Below are positions 51,443 through 60,330 of a DNA stretch of 64,000 nt, one piece after another; position 1 is the first letter of the stretch, and each line of letters opens with the position of its first letter. The translations under genes and the position numbers were made by a program. The stretch comes from Limosilactobacillus reuteri subsp. reuteri (GTDB lineage Bacteria > Bacillota > Bacilli > Lactobacillales > Lactobacillaceae). Where the stretch lies: the NCBI RefSeq assembly GCF_000016825.1, contig NC_009513.1, positions 1,620,501 to 1,684,500 on the forward strand. Reading direction: 5' to 3'. Under the pieces are notes generated by a model, which did no database searches, had not been told where the DNA came from, and saw nothing but the letters and a program-made list of their open reading frames with translations.

Positions 51443-51685
51443 GAGTTTGTGCCTAACTTTCTTTTTCTACTAAGCTTTGTCTCACTACTAACAAACAACG
51501 TTATAATAAGTTATTTTACTTAATCTAATGCTCAACCATAGGATTAGAATCTTTAACCTCATCATTATATTTGAAAACTTAATAGCAGAAACAGATATTA
51601 CGTATATTAAATTTATGTGGTACCTGTTTTTTCTTTATATATTGCTTTTATAGGCTCTTTTAAGACGATTTGATTAATTTATCAT

Positions 51686-51721
51686 TAAGCCCTCAAAGTG
51701 TGCTCATTTGAGGCTTATTTT
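51686..51721 (+). terminator. Hairpin terminator
   Basis: AAGCCCTCAAA pairs with TTTGAGGCTT and is followed by ATTTT. No gene upstream is recognised on this strand after 51178. Confidence 0.65.
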
Positions 51722-51757
51722 GGCTCTCATGAGATATAACTAGTTTTTCAAAAGAAG

Positions 51758-51803
51758 TAAAAGACTTCATTTCTCGCTTAGAGAGATGAAGTCTTCATTT
51801 TTT
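51758..51803. terminator. Hairpin terminator
   Basis: AAGACTTCATTTCTC pairs with GAGAGATGAAGTCTT, with A and T tracts on the two sides. It lies close to the arm-like repeat at 51837, as in the other island ends. Confidence 0.75.
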
Positions 51804-51836
51804 ATGTCAGCCTTTTTATCTAACTATTTTATTAAA

Positions 51837-51858
51837 TTTGGTGTATTTTTGGTGTATA
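51837..51858. repeat. Variant arm-like tandem motif
   Basis: TTTGGTGTAT repeated with a 10-11 base period, compared with TTTTGGTAG pairs at 41142 and 52202. It may be the end of a different island once inserted here. 51859-52139 holds no gene I can support apart from short remnants. Confidence 0.5.
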
Positions 51859-52139
51859 TACACCCTAATTTCTAATCTTATAAAGAATAACATCAGAACT
51901 TGCAAGTAGTTTTAGCATATTCTAAATGCCTTTATATCAACCATTCAGTTTACTTCTTCTTGTTCTTCTTTTTCTTTGAATCGTTCTTAGTTTCCTTTTC
52001 CGGACGCATCGTTGGGAAATAAAGAACATACCTATCTTCACAATTAAGTAAGGATAATATACAGAACCTGTAAAGATAATTATATTATTACTTATAGCTA
52101 AAATATGTAATTTTAAAACAATGGCGTGCCAATGTAATA

Positions 52140-52213
52140 ACAAAAAAAGTACTACGCAAGCTCAAATTACGTAGTACCTTTTGCGGTATTATCTATTGAT
52201 GTTTTTGGTAGAC
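52140..52213 (-). repeat. Island-end repeat, copy B, including guaA's present terminator
   Basis: Homologous to 51371-51442. On the minus strand the hairpin AGGTACTACG/CGTAGTACT, then a T run, lies about 130 bases after the guaA stop and should end the guaA transcript. Between it and guaA is the TTTTGGTAG pair at 52202-52224. Confidence 0.75.
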
Positions 52214-52224
52214 TTTTGGTAGAC
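52202..52224. repeat. Putative integrase arm site near guaA
   Basis: TTTTTGGTAGAC is followed by TTTTGGTAGAC, close in sequence and spacing to 41142-41163 beside the integrase. Confidence 0.6.
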
Positions 52225-52312
52225 AACTTGCAATAAACTGCCAATTCTACCAAATTTGAACCTCTACAAATGCCGTTATCTTAGGCTTCCCTCTTCATAT
52301 TGTTCTATAACA

Positions 52313-52327
52313 TTATTCGTATTCGAT
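52313..52327 (-). other. Putative att site within the guaA 3' end
   Basis: I-E-Y-E-stop codons, with TATTCGTATTC at 52314-52324 repeated at 41073-41083. These are the two ends of the island. Confidence 0.7.
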
Positions 52328-53866
52328 CGTCGAAGGTGGCTTACTCGTAACATCATAAAGAATGCGGTTAACGTGGTCGACTTCATTTACGATTCGGACT
52401 GAGATCTTTTGAAGAATATCCCATGGAATCTTAGCGAAATCGGCTGTCATCCCATCAATTGAGGTAACGGCCCGGATAGCAACTGCATAGTCATATGTCC
52501 GGCCATCACCCATGACACCAACTGAACGAATACCTGGTAAGACAGTAAAGTATTGCCAAATTTCTTCATCAAGACCTGCTTTTTTGATTTCTTCACGAAG
52601 GATTGCATCACTTTCACGAACAATTTCAAGCTTTTCAGGAGTAATTTCACCAATAACACGAATTCCAAGACCTGGACCTGGGAATGGTTGACGCCATACC
52701 AATTCATGTGGAATTCCAAGTTTTTCACCGAGTTCACGGGTTTCATCCTTAAAGAGCTTGCGTAATGGTTCAATTAACTTGAAACCGAGCTTCTTTGGCA
52801 AACCACCAACATTATGGTGAGACTTAATTGTCTGGGCGGTGTCTGTTCCAGATTCAATTACGTCCGTATAAAGCGTACCTTGAGCTAAGAAATCAGCATC
52901 TTTAATCTTCTTGGCCTCTTCGTTAAAGACTTCGATAAATTCCTTACCGATAATCTTCCGCTTTTGTTCTGGATCGGTAACACCTTCAAGCTTACCTAAG
53001 AAGCGATCTGCGGCGTCAACTTTAATGATGTTAACACCAAGGTCGCGGCTCAACGCATCCATTACTTGGTCAGCTTCGTTCTTACGTAACAATCCGTGGT
53101 CAACAAAGATACAAGTAAGTTGGTCACCGATTGCCTTGTGGATCAAAACGGCAGTAACACTGGAATCAACCCCACCAGAAAGGCCTAAGATAACCTTCTT
53201 GTCACCGACTTCTTTGCGGATTTCATCAATCTGCATATCGATGAAGTCATCCATCGTCCAGTTTGCTTTAGCGCCACAAACATCAAAAGCAAAGCGGCGT
53301 AAAATGTCTAATCCATATTCGGAATTACGAACTTCAGGGTGGAATTGAACACCATAGAATTTACGGTCATTATCAGCAATCGATGCGATTGGACAGTTCT
53401 TACTAGTAGCAGTAACTTCAAAACCAGCTGGGGCTTGAGTTACTAAATCACCATGGCTCATCCATACATATTGCTTCTTTGGCAAACCTTTTAATAATAC
53501 AGCCTCGTCATCAAGTACTTCAATATCTGCTCGTCCATATTCGGAGTTATCAGCTTTTTCAACCTTTCCGCCAAGATCGTATGACATTAATTGCATTCCA
53601 TAACAAATACCTAAGATCGGGATCCCAAGCTTAAAGATTTCTGGATCGACCTTGAATGCGTTTGGATCATAAACACTGTTAGGGCCACCAGAGAAGATGA
53701 TCCCCTTAGGATTAATCTCTTTGATCTCGTCTGCAGTCAACTTGTGAGAAAGCAATTCGGAATAAATACCGAAATCACGAAGCCGACGAGTAATCAATTG
53801 ATTGTATTGGCTACCAAAATCCAAGGCAATGATCTTATCAAACGCATCTAAATTGATGTTTGCCAC
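52313..53866 (-). CDS. guaA: GMP synthase (glutamine-hydrolysing)
   Basis: 517 residues. The N-terminal class I glutamine amidotransferase has [18 protein letters not shown] (Cys nucleophile) and FHPEV (catalytic His). The ATP pyrophosphatase domain follows with [11 protein letters not shown] (P-loop), and the C-terminal dimerisation domain ends PPSTIEYE. It converts XMP to GMP. The GTG start ([12 protein letters not shown]) has GGAAG seven bases ahead and gives the standard length; an earlier ATG frame is less likely. The 3' end is the insertion point of the island at 41072-52324, so the last codons are probably supplied by the element. Confidence 0.96.
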
Positions 53867-53956
53867 AATGACACTTCCTTTGTTCAAATTTTTATTCTTA
53901 AAGGCTAGTTTACAGGCTGAACATGGCATGGTCAATGATTATTTAATATTCCATAA

Positions 53957-53994
53957 CAAAAAAGACGGGAGCCAAATTTTCTCACGCCTTTTTC
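53957..53994 (-). terminator. Terminator after the 29-codon gene
   Basis: AAAAAGACGGGAG pairs with CTCACGCCTTTTT, between the guaA start and the small gene. Confidence 0.7.
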
Positions 53995-54024
53995 GTTAGA
54001 TGGAATTTTATTGAGGATATTTAA

Positions 54025-54114
54025 TTAGTGTTCTAAATCAATATTTAATAGACGTAATTCTTCATCAACCGCTTGTGCTTCAAGTGTTTTAGTATCTTTA
54101 TCAGTTTTTATCAT
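54025..54114 (-). CDS. 29-residue acidic peptide with strong ribosome site
   Basis: ATG 54114 is preceded by GAGGAGG at eight bases, one of the best sites in the window. The peptide is MIKTDKDTKTLEAQAVDEEL followed by RLLNIDLEH. It is soluble, acidic, helical. TTGACA stands about 60 bases before and a terminator follows, so it has a complete gene layout. No family is recognised; a signalling or regulatory peptide is possible. 54115-54380 otherwise holds only the promoter region of the ATPase gene. Confidence 0.5.
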   Translation of the reverse strand: MIKTDKDTKTLEAQAVDEELRLLNIDLEH

Positions 54115-54380
54115 TTCGACAGCCTCCTCATCTCATTTAATCTGTATCTTTCTTAAGTGGTCTGTCAGTAATTGTCAATAAAAATGAGTCATAAATATTA
54201 TATGCAACCGTTTCGAACCTTGGTATATTAGGATTAAAAAGGTTCATTTTTTTACTTTTACTAAGGGCTTTAACTAAATTTTCTAGTGCAGGATTTGTAA
54301 TCCATTCCAAATTCAGTTGGTTTGAATACGCTTTCTATATTTGATAAAATTTAGTTAGCTATTTTTACTTGAGGTACAAT

Positions 54381-55571
54381 ATGTTTATTCGGACAAAATA
54401 TCTTAACCAACTAATAAACAACATGGACCGGCCAACAATTAAGATCCTCGTTGGGGTTCGTCGGTGTGGTAAAACAACTATTCTTGACCAATTCCGAGCA
54501 ACTCTTCGGCGCCAAGAAATATCCCCAAGCCAAATTCAGGTGATCAACTTTGAATATCTCCTAGAAAATGAATTATGCAATCCAGAATATCTTTTACAAT
54601 TTATCCTTGATCGGCTTAGTAAACACCAGATGAATTATATTTTTCTCGATGAAGTTGAAGTGGTTCCCCAGTTTGCCCGCGTTGTCAATGCCCTAAATTC
54701 ACTCTCCAATACTGATGTCTATATTACAAGTTCCAACAAAACTATTCTGGAGAAAGAAAATCTTCAACAAATGACTCCCTACATCATCATCCCCGTTTTC
54801 CCTTGCAGCTTCCGTGAATACATAAAAAGGAACCAACAAGAAGCTGATTCCCAAACGTTATATCAATATTTAAATGAGGGTGGTTTCCCCTATACTCACG
54901 AAATTCACGGTCCAATCAACCTCCGTAATTATGTGAATGGGATCATCAACACGATTATCATTACCGATTTCACCCAGCAAGCGACCCTTTGTAATCCAGG
55001 ACTAACTAAACAACTCGCGCATCACCTAGCTCATCACGCCGGAACCACACAAAATATCTCTCAGATTGTTGATAGTCTTAAACGTCACCATATCACTACT
55101 TCCAATAAGACAGTCGATTTCTATTTGCAGTTCTTACAGACGTCCTTTATTTTTTACCCGTGCAAAGAGTATGATTTTTCTCGTCGCCACGTCAAAAGCA
55201 CCAATATTCGTTATTATCCGGTAGATCCCAGTATTCGTCAGGCGCTCACACTAAAAAAGAATGTCCTTTCTCAACGAATTCTTGAAAATATCGTCTTTAT
55301 TGACTTGTTGAGCCAAGGTTACCAAGTATATAGCGGCCGTATCAAAGATAATGAAATTACCTTTGTCGCAATTAAAAATGATATCTTTACCTGTATTCAA
55401 ATTGCTTATTCGCTTGCTGATGATGGTGCCTATCGTCGGGCGATCAGCGGATTACGGCAACTTTCCTCAAAATATAGAAAGCTTTTAATTACAGTAAAAC
55501 CAGCGCTCAATTACGCTGGCTTAGATCCTGATATTGAAATTATTGACTTATATAGCTGGCTAACCAATTAA
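54381..55571 (+). CDS. AAA ATPase with DUF4143-type C-terminus
   Basis: 396 residues. Walker [16 protein letters not shown] near residue 29 and Walker [19 protein letters not shown] near 90 belong to the AAA_14 group. The C-terminal part ([37 protein letters not shown]) is the winged-helix DUF4143 region with its nuclease-fold-like end. These ATPases are widespread and functionally unclear. ATG 54381 with GAGGT upstream is used; an in-frame start four codons earlier is weaker. Its 3' end overlaps the coaA 3' end by four bases. Confidence 0.85.
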
Positions 55572-56491
55572 CCCCGTCGCAAGTAAAGCTTATCCACGAC
55601 ATGGCCAGTAGTTTTGTGTAAAATTACGTCAGCACGACTCTTAGTTGGTAGGATAAACTCCCGTAAATTAGGAAGGTCGACACGTTGCCAAACATATTTT
55701 GCCATTTTAAATGCTTCTTGGCGGTCACCCTTCGAATAAGGATAGTAATAGTTTGATGGGTCAGTAAAGGCTGTATCTAACAGCATCCCAAATCGTTGAA
55801 GATACCAATGCTCAATCAAGTCCGGATCTGCGTCAACGTACAATGACCAGTCAAAGTAATCACTGACATAGAGTTGCTGGTTACTTGGCAATTGCAATGT
55901 GTTGATCCCTTCTACAATTAATATATCTGGACTATCAATTACCAAGGGTTTATCCAGTTGAACATCATAAACCTGATGCGAGTATGTAGGTGCCTTAACA
56001 ACTGGTTCCCCTGCTTTGACATCATTGAGAAACTTTAGAAGTCTTTCCATATCATATGATTCGGGAAAACCTTTCCGATCCATGATCCCCCGCCGTTTTA
56101 ATTCTGCATTAGGATATAAGAACCCATCCGTCGTCATTAATTCTACCCGCTTATCCGGCAACATCTTATTTAGTAAAATACTAATCAACCGAGCGATGGT
56201 GCTCTTCCCAACTGCAACCGAACCCGCAATCCCAATAATATATGGAATGCGCATCGTGGAACGCTGTAAAAAGTTTGCTTTTTGCATCTGCCATTCCAAA
56301 AAATTCTGGTAGCGCAATTGAATTAATTTTATTAACGGCAAATATACATCCTGCACATCCTCAATTGAAATTCGGTCATTCAATGATTTAATTTCATCCA
56401 AGTTTCCTTGGGTTAACCGCACTGAATCAGTTGGGAAAAAGCCGTGCCATGTTTGCCGATCAAATTGTTCGTAGTTCATCCATTCATCCAT
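55568..56491 (-). CDS. coaA: Pantothenate kinase, type I
   Basis: 307 residues. The P-loop reads [17 protein letters not shown] near 90, then [20 protein letters not shown] and [11 protein letters not shown], the CoaA pattern that binds pantothenate and ATP, plus [13 protein letters not shown]. It phosphorylates pantothenate in the first step of CoA synthesis. AAAGG precedes the ATG ([15 protein letters not shown]). Length and N-terminus are standard. Confidence 0.95.
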
Positions 56492-56637
56492 TATGCAAAA
56501 TCCTTTATTTCACCCGTTAATGAAAACGGTTACTCACATTTAATAATAACATATTATAAACATAATTAAAGCTCAATCTAGCTTGTGAACACCTAAACAT
56601 TTTACCAGATAATTAGCGCAACGCAACTGTTTGAAAT

Positions 56638-56676
56638 AAAAATGGAGACTAGTACTATTACTGGCCTCCATTTTCA
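56638..56676 (-). terminator. Terminator after the LtaS-family gene
   Basis: AAATGGAGACTAGTA pairs with TTACTGGCCTCCATTT. Confidence 0.8.
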
Positions 56677-56681
56677 TTTGA

Positions 56682-58778
56682 TTATGGTTTAGGGAAGTTT
56701 AATTTCGGATAATCCTTTAACTCAGGTGCATCGGTTGTATAATCATCGAAGGTACTCTGGTTATTATTTTCCGACTTCAAACTTGTCTTCTGTTTCTTTT
56801 GCTGCTTCTGTAAATTCTTCAAGCTCTTCTTAAGGTTATAAGTATATTGTTTTTTATCAACTTTCTTAAATCCTGGGAGTTTGTAGAACCGAAGCAAGTC
56901 ACCATTCACAACTTTATCTGATAATCCAAGATCAGTTGTAACATATTTTTGAATCTTGCCAATTTCTTTGCGCTGAGCCGCGGTTTGGTGAGTAATTTGC
57001 TTACCATTCTTAGTGTAATAGTAATCACCATTATACTTAGTGTATTTAGGCGTTACCCAATCACCATTTCTAAACGGTACAATTTGCTTATTTTCAGGGG
57101 AAAGTAAGTCTTGTCCGAATTGAATATAATTCTTAGAGCTGATTCCTAACAAGTCCTCAAGAGTAGGTAAGACGTCAATTTCGCCACCATAAGTATGATT
57201 AATCCCACCTTTTAGGCCAGGCATATTAATCATGAATGGCACTTTTTGGAACATTGCTAGATCATAATTAGTTACTTTCTTCTTACCTAAGATTTGCGCA
57301 ATGGCTGGTTGGTGGTTGTTAGAGATTCCATAGTGGTCACCATAGAGAACTAACACACTGTTTTGCCGTAACCCTGTCTTATCAAGGTAATCAAGAAATT
57401 CACCAAGAGATTCATCTAAGTATCGTGCGGTTTGAATATAAGGATCGACCGTATCATCACCAGTCTTCCACGCTTCGATATCCTTATTCTTTTTATCGAG
57501 GATATATGGATAGTGGTTAGTAACTGTGATGAGCTTTGCATAGAATGGTTGTGGAAGCTGCTCGATATAGTGGGCTGATTCTTTCATGAAGATCTTATCC
57601 TTCATCCCATATCCAGCATCATAATCCTTGGTCTTAGGGTAATACTCTTTACTAAAGAAGTATTGGTAACCAAAAGACTTATAAGCATTATCACGGTTCC
57701 AGAAACTAGGAACATCCCCGTGGAATGATGCCGTGGTATAGCCAAGTTTTTGATGAAGAAGCGCTGGCGCAGATTGGAAGGTATTAGTTGTCCCATCAGT
57801 AACCATTGCTGATCCTTCTGGAAGACCAAATAGCGAGTTTTCGAGCATTGTTTCAGCATCCGCCGTCTTTCCTTGACCAACTTGGTGGAAGAAGTTATCA
57901 AATGCCAAAGTATCATTAGCATGGTACAACTTATTCAGGTTTGGCATTACTTCTTGACCATCTTCTTTATAGTCGATCATGAATTGCTGGAGACTTTCAA
58001 GGTGAATGATAAAAATATTCTTTCCTTTAGCCTTACCATAATATTCAACATTTGGCGCAGCATAATTACTATGGATGAAATGCAAAACCGGCTTTAATTC
58101 GTCGCGATTAGCACGCGCTTTTACTACACTGTTATTAGTTGTCTTAACTCCATCATAAACTGTATATGCTTCGAGCCCTAGATACTTAACAATATAGTTA
58201 TTATCAAAAGTTCGTGTAAGTAATTGTGAACGATCACTTTCCGCCATTCCTAAGTTAACTCCAAATAGCACGAAGCCAAGGGCAGTAATCGTCATCGCAT
58301 ATCTAACCTTAAAGCGCCGCATATCAACACGGACAAAATGGAAAAGTAAGATGAGTGCTAAAATTACAACATCTAAGTAAACTAAAAAGTCTTCGGGACG
58401 TAATATTCCCATTAAACTTTTACCAAGATTATTTGAAGCCGCTCCAGATCCCTTTATTACGTTAAAGGTAATGAAATCTGAAAATTCTCGATAGTACAAA
58501 ATATTTGCAAAAAGCCATGTCGATAATGCCGCATTAATTATCAACATAATCCAATAGGACAAGCGCCCACGGAAATACAATGCAATTCCCAAAAATACAA
58601 GGGCACTTGGAATCGTATTAAATGCTAAAAGGAATTGTTGCATGCTTCCTTTTACACCTAAATTAAATTCATTTTGATAGGCCCAATAGCTCTTTAAACA
58701 AAATAAAAGTACAACAAGCAGAAAAAAACCGAGCTTGGTATTCAAGACACGGCGGAGCTTCTGCAACGCTGTTTTCAT
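56682..58778 (-). CDS. Lipoteichoic acid synthase-family protein
   Basis: 698 residues. Five N-terminal membrane helices (LGFFLLVVLLFCLKSYWAYQ to about residue 190) are followed by an extracellular sulfatase-fold domain. IFIIHLESLQQFMIDYK holds the metal-binding Glu, GQGKTADAETMLENSLFG the catalytic Thr, SFWNRDNAYKS the substrate Trp/Arg and LYGDHYGIS the Asp-His pair. It polymerises glycerophosphate from phosphatidylglycerol onto glycolipid anchors. GGAGG precedes the ATG (MKTALQKLRRV). The Lys/Gln-rich C-terminal tail (about 50 residues) is strain-variable in such proteins. Lactobacilli often have two or more paralogues, so the symbol ltaS is left off. Confidence 0.92.
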   Translation of the reverse strand: MKTALQKLRRVLNTKLGFFLLVVLLFCLKSYWAYQNEFNLGVKGSMQQFLLAFNTIPSALVFLGIALYFRGRLSYWIMLIINAALSTWLFANILYYREFSDFITFNVIKGSGAASNNLGKSLMGILRPEDFLVYLDVVILALILLFHFVRVDMRRFKVRYAMTITALGFVLFGVNLGMAESDRSQLLTRTFDNNYIVKYLGLEAYTVYDGVKTTNNSVVKARANRDELKPVLHFIHSNYAAPNVEYYGKAKGKNIFIIHLESLQQFMIDYKEDGQEVMPNLNKLYHANDTLAFDNFFHQVGQGKTADAETMLENSLFGLPEGSAMVTDGTTNTFQSAPALLHQKLGYTTASFHGDVPSFWNRDNAYKSFGYQYFFSKEYYPKTKDYDAGYGMKDKIFMKESAHYIEQLPQPFYAKLITVTNHYPYILDKKNKDIEAWKTGDDTVDPYIQTARYLDESLGEFLDYLDKTGLRQNSVLVLYGDHYGISNNHQPAIAQILGKKKVTNYDLAMFQKVPFMINMPGLKGGINHTYGGEIDVLPTLEDLLGISSKNYIQFGQDLLSPENKQIVPFRNGDWVTPKYTKYNGDYYYTKNGKQITHQTAAQRKEIGKIQKYVTTDLGLSDKVVNGDLLRFYKLPGFKKVDKKQYTYNLKKSLKNLQKQQKKQKTSLKSENNNQSTFDDYTTDAPELKDYPKLNFPKP

Positions 58779-58964
58779 AGTCGTTCCTCCATAAAAAAAT
58801 ATCATTATTAACAATAATACACTAACTAGCTAACCGCAACCGTACAATTTTATTTTTCCAAAAAGTTAAAAATTCCGTCACTTTTCTGTCGTAGTTAGCC
58901 TTTTGAAAATAGATCTTAAATGTTATGATTGAGTGTCGTTAATTAACAGAAGGGACTGAGCACC

Positions 58965-59858
58965 ATTTCAAAGAAAAAAGCGAACTTAATGTTACTGCTA
59001 GTTGCTATTTTATGGGGAAGCAGCTACGTATTTGCCAAACTAACAATTCAAGCTGGAATGCATTCTGGAGTCATCAATGCTTGCCGGGGAACAATGTGTG
59101 TAATTGCTGGCTATATTATCTTCCATAAACAGATCAACCAAATGACTTGGCTGGATTTTAAGCTAGGACTCCTTATGGGAACAATCAATTTCCTGGGTTA
59201 TTTTTTACAGACTGATGCCCTCCGTTATACTACGCCGGCTAAAAATGCCTTCTTGACAACCTTATACGTTGCAATTGCTCCCTTGATTTTATGGCTATTT
59301 TGGCATGAACGTCCACAGCGGAAGACATATTTTGCGGTCGCCCTCGCGATTATCGGGATGGCCGTCATCACTAACGTTGCTAATACTGGGCTTCAATTAA
59401 ATTTTGGTGACTTTCTAACTGTTGTTTCTGCTATCTTTTGGGCCTTACAATTAATCTTCTTTGGAAAGTACGCGCCGAAAGTTTCCAGTCCCTGGGTGGT
59501 AATCTTCATGATCGGCCTATGTCAAGGCACGTTCGGCTGGATTACGACCGGATTATTTGAACGTACCAATCTTCCACAAATTCATTGGGTTCAAGCCCTG
59601 ATTCCCCTTGCTATTTTAGCGATCGTCGTAACCTTCTTAGCGCAAGGAATGCAAATTACAGCTCAGCAATATACTGATGCTACATCTGCTGGATTATTAT
59701 TGATGTTAGAATCATTTTTTGCCAGCACCATGTCAGTTATCATGGGCTATGATCCCCTTACACCACAACTAATTTGGGGTGGTTTAATCTTACTTTTAGC
59801 CAATGCAATTATGCAAGTTAATTTCCAAGATGTGCCATTTTTAAGAAAACAGCATTAA
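58965..59858 (+). CDS. DMT-family (EamA) permease with apparent ATT start
   Basis: About 297 residues. The frame from ATT 58965 gives ISKKKANLMLLLVAILWGSS, and ten membrane helices follow in two EamA repeats (LWGSSYVFAKLTIQAGMHSG; ISAIFWALQLIFFGKYAPK-like second half). The family normally begins MSKKK or similar at exactly this place, with AGAAGGG ten bases upstream, so ATT is either a rare start or a mutated ATG. ATG 58989 would drop eight residues and loses the cytoplasmic lead. The substrate (amino acid or metabolite export) is unknown. A strong bidirectional terminator follows. Confidence 0.83.
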   Translation: MSKKKANLMLLLVAILWGSSYVFAKLTIQAGMHSGVINACRGTMCVIAGYIIFHKQINQMTWLDFKLGLLMGTINFLGYFLQTDALRYTTPAKNAFLTTLYVAIAPLILWLFWHERPQRKTYFAVALAIIGMAVITNVANTGLQLNFGDFLTVVSAIFWALQLIFFGKYAPKVSSPWVVIFMIGLCQGTFGWITTGLFERTNLPQIHWVQALIPLAILAIVVTFLAQGMQITAQQYTDATSAGLLLMLESFFASTMSVIMGYDPLTPQLIWGGLILLLANAIMQVNFQDVPFLRKQH

Positions 59859-59900
59859 AAATAACGAGGATGAAAAGTTTTTTCATCCTCGTTATTTTTA
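59857..59900. terminator. Strong bidirectional terminator
   Basis: AAATAACGAGGATGAAAA and TTTTCATCCTCGTTATTT form an 18-bp stem with a short loop between convergent genes. Confidence 0.9.
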
Positions 59901-60158
59901 TTTGCTTACTTTCTTATCTTCCTTGGCAACCGCTGCTTGAGCTAGCAAGTTGACATAGTTAAATGGTCGGTCAAAGTTTGGCTGGAACATTGTATCATAC
60001 ATTCCAAGAAATTCAATTGTATTTTGGTTCTGAATGCATAACGAAATCAGACTTAAAGTTTCTGAAATATCGTGTTTACTCATCATCTGTGCTCCCAAGA
60101 TTCGTTGGGTATCCTTATCCCAAACCAATGACATCAGGACCGGCGTGGTAGTTGGCTT
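59898..60158 (-). pseudogene. nox: C-terminal fragment of NADH oxidase (nox)
   Basis: The last 85 or so residues of a flavin disulfide-type NADH oxidase: TTTPVLMSLVWDKDTQRILG, AQMMSKHDISETLSLISLCI, EFLGMYDTMFQPNFDRPFNY, then VNLLAQAAVAKED. This is the dimerisation domain. The N-terminal three-quarters are gone: the IS200/IS605 element begins at about 60158 and nothing beyond it belongs to nox. The gene is therefore a remnant unless the missing part lies elsewhere. Confidence 0.8.
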
Positions 60159-60330
60159 GAACTACTCCCACTTAGCTAAACCTACGGTTTAATGCTTGAA
60201 GTGGGAGATTCTGGAAACATCGCATACTTACCCTACCGATTCTGAACGAACCTTCAAGCAGAGGTTACGACTATTAGCCAAGGCTCGTCCCGAGCCTAAC
60301 TTTATCTATCGGATAGCTAATCCTTTTTGC
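60158..60330 (-). ncRNA. Predicted reRNA/omega-RNA region of TnpB
   Basis: The 3' part of tnpB and the stretch to the right end hold a GC-rich hairpin (GGCTCG / CGAGCC near 60281-60297) and the terminal CTCCCACTT hairpin. TnpB guide RNAs come from exactly this place, with the guide taken from flanking host DNA, here the nox remnant. Boundaries are inferred. Confidence 0.55.

Noticed and set aside
51941..52143. Short minus-strand frames, including one ending in a Lys-rich tail (MRPEKETKNDSKKKK...)
   Set aside because: Looks like the tail of a lost gene; no start or ribosome site can be defined, so it is left as part of the decayed island end.
52447..53348. Long open frames on other frames and strands within guaA
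   Set aside because: They overlap a conserved enzyme completely and have no ribosome sites; codon-bias shadows.
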